From: Climacteris rufus
Taxonomy: Eukaryota > Chordata > Aves > Passeriformes > Climacteridae
NCBI GenBank assembly: GCA_013398175.1
Contig: VZRZ01002085.1
Location: 113,082 to 177,081 of the forward strand
Reading direction: 5' to 3'
Length of the DNA stretch: 64,000 bases
Program-made: the position numbers and the translations under genes
Notes under the pieces: generated by a model
The model's database searches: none
Told to the model about the DNA's origin: nothing
The model's input: only the letters and a program-made list of their open reading frames with translations
In this document: positions 39,640 to 51,732 of the stretch, in pieces
Layout: each line of letters begins with the position of its first letter
How positions within the stretch are numbered: position 1 is the stretch's first letter

Positions 39640-40153
39640 GACTTTAAGCCGTTGCTGCCTGACTGCTTAGGCAAAGGGGTCAAAGATGTTAGGATGAGAA
39701 TGATGTTGACGACAAATCGGTGCTTAAGTTGTTGGTGAGCAATGCTTACACTGAGTCAAGGACCTTCCAGCTTCTCACCCCGCCCTGCCAGAGCTGGCTG
39801 GAGGCACAAGAAGCTGGGAGGGGACAAAGCCAGGACAGCTGACCCCAGGTGTCCAAAGGGACATTCCAGACCACATGGCATCAAGCTGAGCAGTAAAACT
39901 GGGGGGAGTTGACCAGGGCACTGTGATTGCTGCTTGGGGACTGGCTGGGCATCAGTCAGCAGTGGTGAAATATCCCATTGTGCATCACTTCTTTTGTACA
40001 TTCTTTATTACCATTATTATTATTTTCCCTTCATTTCTGTCCTGCTAAATTTGCTTTATCTTAACCCATGATTTTTACCTTCTCTCTGATTCTGTCCCCC
40101 ATCCCACTGGGGAGGAGTGAGTGAGCAGCTCTGGGGTGTTATAAACCACAACA
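39640..40153 (+). mobile_element. Solo LTR of an avian endogenous retrovirus
   Basis: The segment carries a string of blocks that I associate with an avian ERV LTR: gtgagcaatgcttacactga, agctgggaggggacaaagcc, ggacagctgaccccaggtgt and caaagggacattccagacca. It continues to gctttatcttaacccatga, a tgtcccccatcccactgggg block and a terminal aaccacaaca. The right edge is fixed by the CA end; the left edge is approximate. No internal retroviral region or second LTR is visible, so it looks like a solo LTR from LTR-LTR recombination. It is diverged and lies antisense to CTNNA2. Family name is not assigned; the call is from memory of the repeat class. Confidence 0.75.
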
Positions 40154-43100
40154 ACATCCTGTCCCTCTTGGGCTTCACCAGATCCCTTTGGTGCACTGAG
40201 GACAGGCAGGAGCCTCCTCCAGCTTCTGATACAAGCACCTTGCCATCACCTTGTACAGCAGAAGAGGACCAAAAACACAAGAAATGGCTCAGAGGTCCCT
40301 TTTATCATATTCTTGCTCTGCCAAATCACTGATTAGCTACTTTCAGACAATAACAGAAGATTTTGTTGCCAAGGTGACCTCATTTCTGAGAACCCAGATC
40401 TCTTCCCGGGTGATTACATTTCCATGCTAGAGCCCTGAAGGGAAAAAAAAATTCCTCAGTGCTTGTATTTATTTTAATCTCTGCACTCATCTGTAATTTT
40501 TAAAGGAGAAATTAGTTACACATTTAAAAAATTGAGTTAGTGGCTCATTAAATACAGGCAGAATCTAAATATCCCACTAAATTTATAATGGGCAGGCAGA
40601 TATTTCCAAACTTGTGTAGTACAAAGACAAAACTGTGAGCAACAGATCAGTCACGTCCTCCTGAATGTCACTTACCTTCACCTTGGTGAAGGCAGGGAAC
40701 AAAGGAACAATTCCTCTGACTTCCCCACATTCCAGTTTATCTACTGAATAACACCATCATGATGCCTTAAACACTCACCTGAAGTGCTCAGCAGATTGGA
40801 TAACAATTAGTGTCTTAACATAGTGAAAAGTATTGTAAATATGTTGAGATCCGCACAAGAAAACTTAATTTTCCACAAAGCTCAAGGAAGAAAGAAGCAA
40901 ACAAAGAAATGGAGATTTCTCTTCCCACAGTGAATATAAATTTGAAGGGTTCTCCCAGAATCCAGAGCATAATACTCATTTTATCTTTGAGCATTTACAG
41001 CTCTGTGAAACAATTAACAACTCGACATATAAAGAAAATTGAAAACTAAAATATGCTAACAAACAAGCACATTGTGCAGGAAATTATCCCAAACACATAC
41101 ACAACTTTTACTGAATTAAATTAGTTTCAATATATCAGTGAAAGGTACTTTCAAACCCCCCAGAACAGCCAGGTTCATGGTTAGCAGACTGAACTGCAGC
41201 CAGACAGGCTGGGACTCACATCCTCTCCAAGCAGAGGATGGAAGTAACTTTTCCCCTCCTGGCCACATGTTTCATTGGTGAGAGGCAGAAGGGAGGATTA
41301 AATTCCAGTTCTGATGATCTGCCACATTATCACCTTCTCAAAAGAGAAAAATAAATGAAACAGTGAAGCATAGGAGCCTTTGCTTTGGGCCTGGACTGGG
41401 AAAAAATGCCTTTGGGAATGAAAACAGAATTTACGAACACAGAAAGTTCATATTCCTACGCATTATTTGAAAATCAAATTTCTACTCTACAACATGGCTG
41501 CAGATAAATCTTATCAGTGTAGCTTGTCACACAGCACCAAAGCAGTCACAACTGGATTATTTCTATTATACATCTTTGAATGTATTTTAAAATGTGTTAA
41601 TTCTTCTCACCCTTGCATGGATCATGAGACCTCTCATAATCTCCAACACATGATCCACTGCTAAAGAAGGTTTCGGGATTTTTCTCTTCCTAAATGAACC
41701 TTTACAATATTAATATTTAAATTATTAACTAAGAGTATCTCCTTTATTAATTAAATACATATGGTTAGTAAAGACGTCTATAAATACCAACACCATTATA
41801 GAAAGTTATATTACTGTGGTTTTCTCTGTGGAACTAAAAATGGTGACAGCCTAATGACATGCATGATTCCATGAAAAAATATCACTAAATTAGCTTCAGC
41901 AAAACATTTAAAATTATCAAACGTGAATTGTTTTCTTGAGCAAAATGGCATTCTTGCCAATGCCACCTAAGTACCACAGCAAGATATCCTGACTGGATAT
42001 CTTTAAAGTGGGCTCTTTAAAAGCCCACTAAATTTAAACTGGAATTCTGTTAAAAATAATTTTAAATGGTTTTTAAAGACTTACATCACAAAAAAATGAC
42101 TAGATAAAGAAAAGCCTATATTCTCCTAAGTCACATTTTCGTAGTTTGGACACAGTTCATGACACAAAATGGGTTTTAATTTGGTTAACTGAAAACATAA
42201 GCTCACAACTACTGTCCCAGAATTTAAAAACATTCATGACAAACAAGTAACAGCAACTTAGATTTTAGTCTAAAGGTGAGTCCTTGACTTATAAATTAGA
42301 ACAACCACAAATGCAAATCACAGTTTTATTTATTTGCTATACAAATGCAGGCACTCTGAGAAATCTGCAGCATTCACAGGGACTCTCCATTTTTATTCTC
42401 CAAACCAAAGAGGCCCCTCATTCATCTTTTACTTCATGAAGGATTTGCAGAACATCACTTTGGCCAGCATATGAATAAATCAACCTCACTATTGGAAACG
42501 GGAACTGGCAAAGAATTAATCTACAAGGATCCTTAAGATATCATGACACAGGTAACAGAAGTTAATAACGTGTTGCTTTCTTGGCTTGTAGCTTTCCAGC
42601 TTCAAATTTAGCTGATTTATTTGCAAACAGCAACCCTTTATTTGGGCAGGAACACAGACCTATTAATAACTTAAAATTAACAACAAATTTACATAGTGAA
42701 AGTTTGCAAGAATGCTTGGGCCTCATTTACCCATATTATTTTGTCTTGCAACATGCAAAAGCAAAATTATTCTGAAAAGAAGTGACAGAAGAAATGTAAC
42801 TTAGGTTTAAAAAAACCTAAAATCTAAAAAATCTAATAAAATCTGTTCTAAAAAAATATATTGAAAAGGCCTAATAAACACATTAAAAATGATTTATTAT
42901 TGCATATTTCCACAATTTTTGTTTGTTTCTTCTGTAAATTACTTAAAATATAAAAATTAATTCCCAGGTAGATGAGGAATGCAAGTGTAGGTGGATGTAA
43001 GACCATTAAACGTCAATGCAAATTCTACTCATGTAAATTTTGAGTTACATGGCATAAATATTAATTCCAAACTTCTCAACAGTAGGTTTTAATTATTGGT

Positions 43101-43808
43101 ATCTTACAAAAAGAATCAAATAAATTTTTGAGGAGCAGAGAATACAATGGCAAGAGCTACCACGTGTATTTTTGCCTGGAGATTCCTGGGTAGCTTCAGC
43201 AATTTTAGTCTCCGTGATAAAATATATGCAGTCATAATATGGGAAAAGAGAGTAATTTAATATGGTGAAGCAAATCACAATTTTCAAGTAAAAACCACAA
43301 AAAGAGGACATTTTATTGATTTTTTCTTAATCATATGTATATTAACCTGAAATATACTTTGCTTGTAGAATGCAGGGCACACACAAAGAACCAATGCACA
43401 CTTCTTTGTTATTGAATTTACTTCAAAAAGTTCTAAGGCACAGCTTACAGCCAGTGTAGTAAAGACCACTTTTAATTTTCCCAATTTCAGAAGAAAGCAA
43501 GATACTGGCACTGTGACCCTTCTCCACTATATTAAGCAGCAAAAAGTACTCAGCTTTTAGCTTAGCCATTTGCAGAGGCATATGGAGAGGTACTGGGGGG
43601 GTTGCATTACTTTGTACCATCCTTCTACAAGAAATCATTGTCCATTTTTAACTAAAGGCTATTTTTATGTTTCTCCACCAACTGACAGGAGTATCAGTTC
43701 CATCCCACTCTGTGAAATGCCAGGAATACAAACTTCTGTCAGCTGAAAATGGACAGGAACACGGGATGTCAAATAGGCTGTCACTGTGCCCAAACTCTCT
43801 TAAATATC
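40154..43808. other. Intron stretch without a gene
   Basis: AT-rich intron. An 8-bp stem with a 7-nt loop lies at 42007-42029 and an 8-bp stem with a 4-nt loop near 42.80 kb. No repeat family or coding sequence was recognised. Confidence 0.6.
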
Positions 43809-43990
43809 AGAGAATCATAAAATAACTCAGTCTGGAAAGGATTTCAGAGGTCACCAAGTCCAATCACCTGCTCCAAGCAGTTGGGAAGTCAAAACAGGTC
43901 TTGAAAAACTCCATGTATGGGGACTGAACATTTCTGGGCAACCTGTTCCATTGCCTGACTATACTCTTGGAGGAAAACTGATAATCTTGC
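43809..43990 (-). mobile_element. Older CR1 LINE fragment, minus orientation
   Basis: agagaatcataaaataactc, agtctggaaaggatttcaga, ggtcaccaagtccaatcacc and gggcaacctgttccattgcc. The copy is diverged and may extend weakly to about 44.06 kb. It lies only about 390 bp from a much younger CR1. Confidence 0.8.
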
Positions 43991-44375
43991 TAAATGCAGA
44001 ACTCCTTCACTACAGGGAAGTTTTCCATATTTTCTTAGACTTCCCCTGCTAGAAGTTACAGGTGCTCATTAGGAATCCAGGAAGGAAACCACCAACTGGA
44101 AGATGAACCCTTCTCACAGATGTAGAGACTTCCTTGGGGACTGTTCTGCATCCCCATTCTTCCATTTCCTAAGTTCAAGACACTTTTAGCTACAAAAGTT
44201 CCTTTTAATCAGGACAACAAGGAATTTAACGTTTATGTCAAGTAAACTCACCTATGTCCTTCAGCCAACGCAGTACAACACCACCAATGATGAAAACCAG
44301 ATACTGATTTTAATGCCCTCATCACCCCCCAATGTTCTCTATGTACGGAAAAGTGTATTAAGAAGATTCACTGAA

Positions 44376-44600
44376 AATCACAGAATCACAGAATCACAGA
44401 ATGGTTTGGGTTGGAAGGACCTTAAGGATGATCCAGTTCCACCCCTGCCACTATCCCAGGTTGCTCCAAGCCCTGTCCAACCTGGCCTTGGACACTTCCA
44501 GGGATGGGGCAGCCACAGCTTCTCTGGGCAACCTGTGCCAGGGCCTCACCACAGAACTTCTTCCCTCTCCAGCCTTCCTGCAGGCCCCTTTAAGTACTGG
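44376..44600 (-). mobile_element. Young CR1 LINE 3' fragment with three tail repeats, minus orientation
   Basis: Starts with three agaatcac tail units, then gaatggtttgggttggaagg and the full young-type block to gccagggcctcaccac and cctttaagtactgg. Compared with sister copies it lacks the catgggcagggacacctt segment near 44446 and a segment after the 'cctcaccac' block, so it carries internal deletions. Positions 44448-44547 are an exact inverted match to 47518-47617. Confidence 0.95.
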
Positions 44601-47322
44601 AATTTTTTTGTTTTAAAAAGGACAGGAAGAAACCAGGTTTTTCCAAAAGGCATGACCCACTTCTGCCCCTTTATTTATTTAAGAAAATAAATACATTGGG
44701 ATAGGAAGAAATATGAGTTCTAGAAGCTAAAGGAAAACTGAAAATATTCAGAAGTCCCCCAAAAGCAAAAAAAATTAAGATACGTGGAAACAACAAAAAC
44801 TAAGACCATCATAAAGCAAAATCAGATCAGTTTATAACTGAACTACGTTTTTTACCATTCCTCTCAGAGAAATGGGATCACAGGTGCCAGACACACTTTA
44901 ATATCATAAAGTGACAGGTGAAGGTTGCATTTCATATCCCAGTGTCAGGCTCCTTCTGCTCCCTTCCAGCTGAGGTCTTCACGCATTATGTTCCAGGTAA
45001 ATCTTGTCAGTTATGTGTCAGGAAATTTGGAAAGGAGACAGGGAAATGAAAATTACTCCAGTAAGGGCAATACAGACATCAAAATCAAAATGAAATGGTA
45101 AGAATTGCTCTGAATTCTTAATAACTCTTTCCAAACGGTCATTTAGCAGCTCGGACTTTAGGTCCTTGTTCCACAAAGGACAAATACCCGAACTAAAATG
45201 GACAAATTTTAGTACTTTGTTTTCACAAAACTTACTCAATTAACTCTAATACAATGAAAAATATCCCGTCTTGCCTCTCTTTTAAGAAAGGTTTGCAGTT
45301 CACAAAAACCTTGAAAAAAAAGCTGAGAACCTGAAGCAAAGACTTGGGCACTGTAGCCATCCATGTATTTGGAGTGAAGTCCAATGGTTTAGTAACCCAG
45401 GAGTAAGTATTCCTTCTGCATTAGTCTAAGATAACCCCACAAGGGATGGAAGTTTCTCCCTTGGATTCACAAAATCCAGCTATAACAATGCTTAGCAAAA
45501 TGCCATGAATCCGATGAGCCACAATGAACACCTCTGCAAAAGCCTTTGGTATCACCCAAACAATGAAAGCAAAATTTGCATCTCGGGTGATGATTTGGAT
45601 GTCCAGATTTAAATAATGAACTGCTTTTACCTGGTATTCAGACAAAAAGTCAATAAGGAAGCCAATGGTCTCTCCTCCCTCTGTTGGTGACCTGGAAAAT
45701 CAGGCTGTTGGTCAGGGGTAAACACCATGTTTAAAGAAGAGCAATGAGGAACCTGAGTGAAACCAGCAATTTCTATTCTTTTTAAGAAAACAATTAAACA
45801 AAACAAGAAATATCTCTGGCTCTCAAATTGGTGATGTTTCAGTCACTCAATGACTGAATTTAACAGGATGAATTTCCCATACAAAGCAATTCTTAATGTT
45901 GTTTAAATGTGCAGTATTTCAAGGTCTTGAAAAATCCAGATGATCTGTGAGTGTGTCCAGATTCATATTTTCCCAATAAAGGGTTAGGCTGTTTGGTTTG
46001 AGGTTTTTTTGTATCTTTCACCACAAATGCGAAGATATTTTAAAAACTTTGTTAAATATTTTGCAGAATAAAAATTTCACAATGGCATGGCTGGAGATGT
46101 ATTTATTTTACGAACATCTTTTTGTGAATCCAAGACAAATCAGGTTATCTGATTGTTAACTGATACATGAGAAGCATTGCTACAACAAATATCTACTTTT
46201 TATTTATAGCTCGCTGTAACAGAACATTATAAAACTAGAAAACGGGTTTGTAGTCTATTCTTCATGGACCTCACTTCTTTATTACTGAAGATAGATTTAA
46301 TTTCATTTCCATCAGCTGGTGTTGCACTTCAGTTATTATAGTTCCAATGGGTGTAATGAAATGTCACTGCTCTGCAATACGAGAGTCACGAACAACATTA
46401 TAAAATCAATACAGTGGTCAGGCTATTTTGGCATTCATAAGACTTATGGGTTACTTTACAAAACTCATGTGCTAACGGCATTAAGGTCTCTTTCCCTTAC
46501 ATCCTCTAGTTTTCAGTTTTCTATGATATTGAACAACTGTTCCACACAAATTCTCCACAGTTAGCTCTATCCAGTGCTAGTTCCTTACAGGAAACCTGAT
46601 AGCTATTACCTTTTCTAATATGCAAGACAAAAGATGCAGAAAACAGCAAGTTTAACTCAATTTAATCTCCCTGCTATGTATTGCTGAAAGCTCCCTCCCT
46701 TCCTTTCATCAGGTTCTTCTTTGGGTTCAATAATGCCAGTCAACTAGGGACTCAAGCAGTGCTTGAATGGCCACAAAAATAATCCAACCTTTGCAAGGCT
46801 CCATCTGAAATCAAACCATAAAGTCTTCTTCAGCCAGATCCCTGTGCTGAAAGCTGGAAATTTGGAACAGCTCAATTCTGCTGCTGATCAGACACTACAG
46901 TCAGGAATACATCCATGGCTTGAAAAAGAGGATGCATGACTGGAGCACTGCAGCTGGGCAACGAAAATGTTCCCATTTACGCACAGACAGTGGAAATCTT
47001 TTGCTCTTTAAGCTCCAAAATATGCAAACTGGCCAGTTCTTCCCTGCTAAGGCAAATATTATTCAGGATATGCCTTAAAAAATATCAGCCTTCAAGTGAA
47101 TAAATATGATGTACATAATTCAAGTCACATACTCATTATCCAATGTCCTCATGAATACTCCTGAAAGTACATGTACTTGTTACCTTTACTAATACAGATT
47201 TTAGAGCAATGTATTCCACTGAAGAATTGGTCAGAACTGGTTATTCTCTTCCAGATATATCAGTTAACAAATAAAAACAGTGATGGAAAACTGACTTCAG
47301 GCTGACAGCAAACAAACTAACA
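44601..47322. other. Intron stretch without a gene
   Basis: AT-rich intron between two opposed CR1 copies. An 8-bp stem with a 5-nt loop (ttcagtca / tgactgaa) lies near 45.84 kb. Nothing else recognised. Confidence 0.6.
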
Positions 47323-47700
47323 TGGTTGTTCAGCTTGGAGAAGAGAAGGCTCTAGAGAAACCATCCAGCACTTTCCAGTGCCTAAAGGGGCTCCCAGAGA
47401 GCGGGAGAGGGACTCTGGACAAGGGCCTGAAGTGAAGGGCATGGGGAAGGGTTATAAGATGAAAGAGGGTAGGCTTGGATTAGGTATTAGGAAGAAATTA
47501 TTCCCTGTGAGAATGGGGAGGCCCTGGCACAGGTTGCCCAGAGAAGCTGTGGCTGCCCCATCCCTGGAAGTGTCCAAGGCCAGGTTGGACAGGGCTTGGA
47601 GCAACCTGGGATAGTGGAAGGTGTCCCTGCCCATGGCAGGGGGTGGGAATGAGATGGTCTTTAAGGTCCCTTCCAGCCCAAACCATTCTGGGATTCCATG
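47323..47700 (+). mobile_element. Young CR1 LINE 3' fragment, about 380 bp, plus orientation
   Basis: Sense CR1 from tggttgttcagcttggagaa through gggctcccagagagcgggag, gaaagagggtaggcttggat, a ggcacaggttgcccagagaa block and gataggtggaag-like sequence, to ccttccagcccaaaccattc and a gattccatgg tail. It carries the plus-strand half of the 100-bp exact inverted repeat. No intact ORF. Confidence 0.95.
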
Positions 47701-50700
47701 GTCTGTGACTGTGTGTGTGTTTCCATGCTCGTGTCAGGGAGAGGGAACTGCAGGGACATGACACAACTCATTACCAGAATGCACACCCAGACAGGCAAAT
47801 CCAACCCAAAGAGCTCCTGCCAGCAGAGCTGAACCAGTCCCAGGTTATTACTGTGATTGTTTCTCTCTAAATCACAACTACCAAGATTAACATTGTGTCT
47901 ACTATATCTTAAAGATATTGTCACGGAAAAAAAAAAAGATTGGTATGTCTCATTGTGACTATGGGGGGAAAAAAGCAGAGGCCATGACTTGACATAAAAT
48001 ACATGAATAGGAGATAAATCTCTTTTAATTGCTGTGATTTCTTCCTCCTTGTTTTGTTAGATCCACCCTGTAATAACCATACAATTTTAATCAAAGCATT
48101 AAATAAATATTGCTCTTTTTCTCTCATCACCAAAATAAAAAAAAATTACACCAGACAGTGACAAATTATTTCAATGACTGCAATGCTGAGGGTCTTCTGA
48201 ATCTATTTTAGTATGATTTGAAAAGATACCCCTTCTTTAAGCATGGTCAGTGAGGTTGTAAAGCTGCACTTCCCACTGTCACTCTGCTGTGCCTTAGATC
48301 TGGGCACACAGATCACTACCCAAACACCTGTCCTATCAGCTAAATGTTAATGTATTCTGTCAAAACCAGATTACCTTTCCCACTAAATTATTCAATGTCA
48401 TTATCCAGCTAGGCCATCTGCAATCCTAATGCCTTGTGTTCAAAAATTCTGAGCGCCTGCTGTATTATTTTTGTTTTACATTCCTACATAAATCCGTTAA
48501 ACTCAATATGTTACAGCGAATCCACAGAACCAAATGCAATCTGCTGGGCTATAAAACACCAGTTACTGAAAATCGAAGGGTTTATTATGGTAACAATTCA
48601 AGGAGTCACTGAGCAGTCTTGGTGGGCTGAAGGTCGAACCACACGCTAAGGAACAAGTTAGATAACCCATGCTGCACAACAAGGTGTGTGTTTGCTATAC
48701 ATAGCTTGGCCTTGAACCCAGTCGTGTATTTCATATCTAATAAAAATCCGAACAGTTGGTCTGATTGGATTTTAAGTGATGCAAATTTGGAAATCAAATA
48801 GGCAGACTCCCTTTAGACTTGGTCTATTTAAACTATAATTGTAAAGAACTGCAAATCACATTTACAATGCTGTGGAATTCTCAAGGGATTAGGTAAGAAT
48901 TTTACCAAAGGAAAAGTATTCATCATCCTATATTTGTTATTAACAAATAAAAACGTACACAGCGCGTGATGCTCTCTCATTTTGTTATTACCATTTTGCT
49001 TACGTGGCAGTACAAGTGTAACCACTCTTCAGTGAATGGAATGCTCTTTAGTTTTCATAGCCATTTAATTATATGCTTTGACAAAACCCAGTTATATTAT
49101 TGTCATTCTGTTAGTCTGGCAACACTAAGTAAAGAGATAAAATACCACTTACATCTCCCAGACTACAGATTAAGGTGTGATTTGGAGACCAGATCCACAT
49201 TCTCAATTATAAAGCAGAAATTTCATAGCCATAAATCTTAAAAGCAATGATGGACTTCAGTAACTTTCTTCCTGACACTTAATACTCAGGGAGAGGCTTC
49301 ATTTGCCTTTGGTTAAGAGAGTCAGAAGCTGTGATACACACCCTCTCCCCCATACACCGCCAAATGGGAACTCATAGAAATCAGGATAAAACAGAAAAAC
49401 ATTTCTTTATCCCTGTTATTAGCATCTCCATCAGAAAATGACCCGTCCTCGTTTTTGAGGCAGGAGATTTATGAGCACTGGCAAATCACAGCAGCGTTAA
49501 CATTTCCGTGCACTTTCACATCCAAAATTCATTTACTCTGCTCATGATTTGACAATGTTTTTATTCCTCCTCTCTGGAGGAAGTATATTTTGGCACTGAT
49601 TCTGACTTTTCTTAGAGGAAAACCCTTTCACTGAAGTAAAGCTTTACTAGATATCTTGTAATATTTTCTGACAAAGAAAATTGCTTTGGAAGTGTCTTCA
49701 TTTCTACCACACAGTGCAGACATCCTGAAGGTGCTGCACCAGGTGGGTTTTTTTTTTTTTTATCAGGTTTGTTCAAAAAGCACATAATAAGAGTACAGGA
49801 TTTCAGACCATCTCCCAGTCCAGATCTTCACACCTAATTTAGGCAGATTTTCCCCAGTAGGAATTCATGCTGCTCTGGAAGCTTCTGGTGCTAGTGAAAG
49901 GCAGGTATAGCAGAAATGCTATAGCAGGTGGAAATAAAGTCACCATATCTCAGTGTATTAGGCCTGATACATTTTAAATGATGCAGCACATTCAATTTTG
50001 TTTCAGTATTTGAGAAGTAAATGACTGCAGGTTAAAGTGTATCATGTCTACAAAACGTGGTTCAAAAAGGTTTTGACAAAGTGTAAAAGTTTCCACAACT
50101 CTCCTTTACTCACTCCATCTCTGCCCTTCCTAATTCATCGTGGACTAAGCATCACACAAAACTCAGGAGAGGAAAAAAAAAGGTTAAAAGTAAAAGGACA
50201 ATTGGGTCAAAATGACGCAAAAATTCTAGAGGCCTGTGTAAATCTCTTAAAATCTTAATGCTCTACAGGCTGTTTAAGTAAGGATCTGGATTATTCAGTT
50301 TTAAACAGTAAATATCACCTTTGGTTCAGGAACTCCCTGAACCATAAATTGCTGGAGGCTAATATGATAAATTTTGCAAAGAGGAATCACAATCACAGCA
50401 TGTTTGCCAGGTTCTTATGCTCGTCTTCAGTCATCCCCCGTGACTATTATCAGATATAAGATACTAGGCCAGATAAAGCTTTATTCCGAGCCCTTTTATG
50501 TTCTTATTCCCTCAAATATAACCACCTTCTTTGAAGATAAGACCCATTCTCAGTGCTAAGAACCTACACACAATTATCTAACGGAGACAAACTCCCATAA
50601 GATATGAGCAAAGCATCACGTGAAGTTATTCACAGCAACAGACAATTTGCTACATCCAAATTCCACTGAAATGTGGGATTGCTGAGAGGACCATGGCTAT

Positions 50701-51087
50701 TCATTGGCACAATGTGTTTGAAACACACTTTCAAAACCATCTTGCTGTTGTTGCCCTTCACGAACTGCTCTCCTTTAAATGCTCTTGTCTTTTGGGTTGT
50801 TGTCTACATAGACTTTTATGTCTTTTCCAAACTTCCCTTGTGTATGATTTAGCCAATGGTGAGAGAAAAGCATTCCAAGAAAATAATCCACGGAATTTCA
50901 ATACAGTACGTTTTGAGGTATCAGTCTTGAGGGTATCCACGAGGGCCTGCTTCCTTACTTACACGCTTGAGTGATATAAATCCCAGCCCAAATCAGCAAC
51001 CACTCCTCATCCTAAGCACCTGAAGCATTGTAAATTCATAAAGACAAGGACAATTGATATTTTAAAATTCTATTAAAAAGCAAATAA
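47701..51087. other. Intron stretch without a gene
   Basis: AT-rich intron. A short GT run follows the CR1 tail near 47.71 kb, and a 14-T run lies at about 49748-49761. Nothing else recognised. Confidence 0.6.
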
Positions 51088-51231
51088 TAGAATCACAGAC
51101 TGGTTTGGGTTGGAAAGGATCTTAAAGACCACCAAGTCCAACCCCCTGCCATGGACAGGGACACCTTCCACTATCCCAGGTTGCTCCAAGCCCCGTCCAG
51201 CCTGGCCTTGAACACTTCCAGGAATGGGGCA
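51088..51231 (-). mobile_element. Young CR1 LINE 3' fragment, minus orientation
   Basis: tagaatcacagactggtttg, ggttggaaaggatcttaaag, ccatggacagggacaccttc, then ccaggttgctccaagccccg, ending after cttccaggaatggggc. About 144 bp, 5'-truncated. Confidence 0.94.
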
Positions 51232-51654
51232 TATCATTCTTGCACCATCACCTCTGTACAATCATTCTACTTTTGCATTTCACACGTATTTTCCTACATG
51301 CTTAGAGATGAGGCAATAAGAATGAGTTTAATTATCTATTGAAACAAAATCCAGTATGGGCAAAGACAGGCAAAACCACTTTCTACCCATAAGTGTTTCT
51401 AGGGAGGACAGTATCTCACAGATACACTCCAAATCACAAAAAAATATTAGAAATTTATACAAAACCCTAAGAACTTGAGTCATCTCAGCCATTTATCTTT
51501 TAAGGCAAAATAGGATGTACACAGTTCTAGAAGAAGCTGTCCCTCTAGCTCTTGTAAGGAAAAAAAAAAGAAAAAGAACTGAAAAGAAAAGCTATTTACC
51601 TAAAAATCTAAATCACCCTAATACAGTTAGACTACTGTGGGCTTGGCCATCTGG

Positions 51655-51732
51655 CTTAGAGGCTCATTAGTAAAGAAATGACCCCTTCTCATAAAACACA
51701 GTTGGGTCATTTCAAGCTAATGAGCCTTCAAG
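51655..51732. repeat. Two-stem 78-nt hairpin of pre-miRNA-like size
   Basis: The outer arms aggctcattag (51660-51670) and ctaatgagcct (51717-51727) are exact reverse complements, 11 bp. After a 4x3 internal loop, gaaatgaccc (51675-51684) pairs with gggtcatttc (51704-51713), 10 bp. The terminal loop is 19 nt. Three more pairs and a G-U wobble extend the base on the plus strand. Transcription and processing are unknown; a decayed MITE-like element is an alternative. Confidence 0.6.

Noticed and set aside
44376..44404. Three spaced agaatcac units as a possible CRISPR-like array
   Set aside because: This is the usual short tandem repeat at a CR1 3' end, and the genome is vertebrate.
44235..44690. 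151-codon plus-strand open frame
   Set aside because: Spans the young CR1 at 44.4 kb; the same peptide strings recur wherever this repeat occurs.
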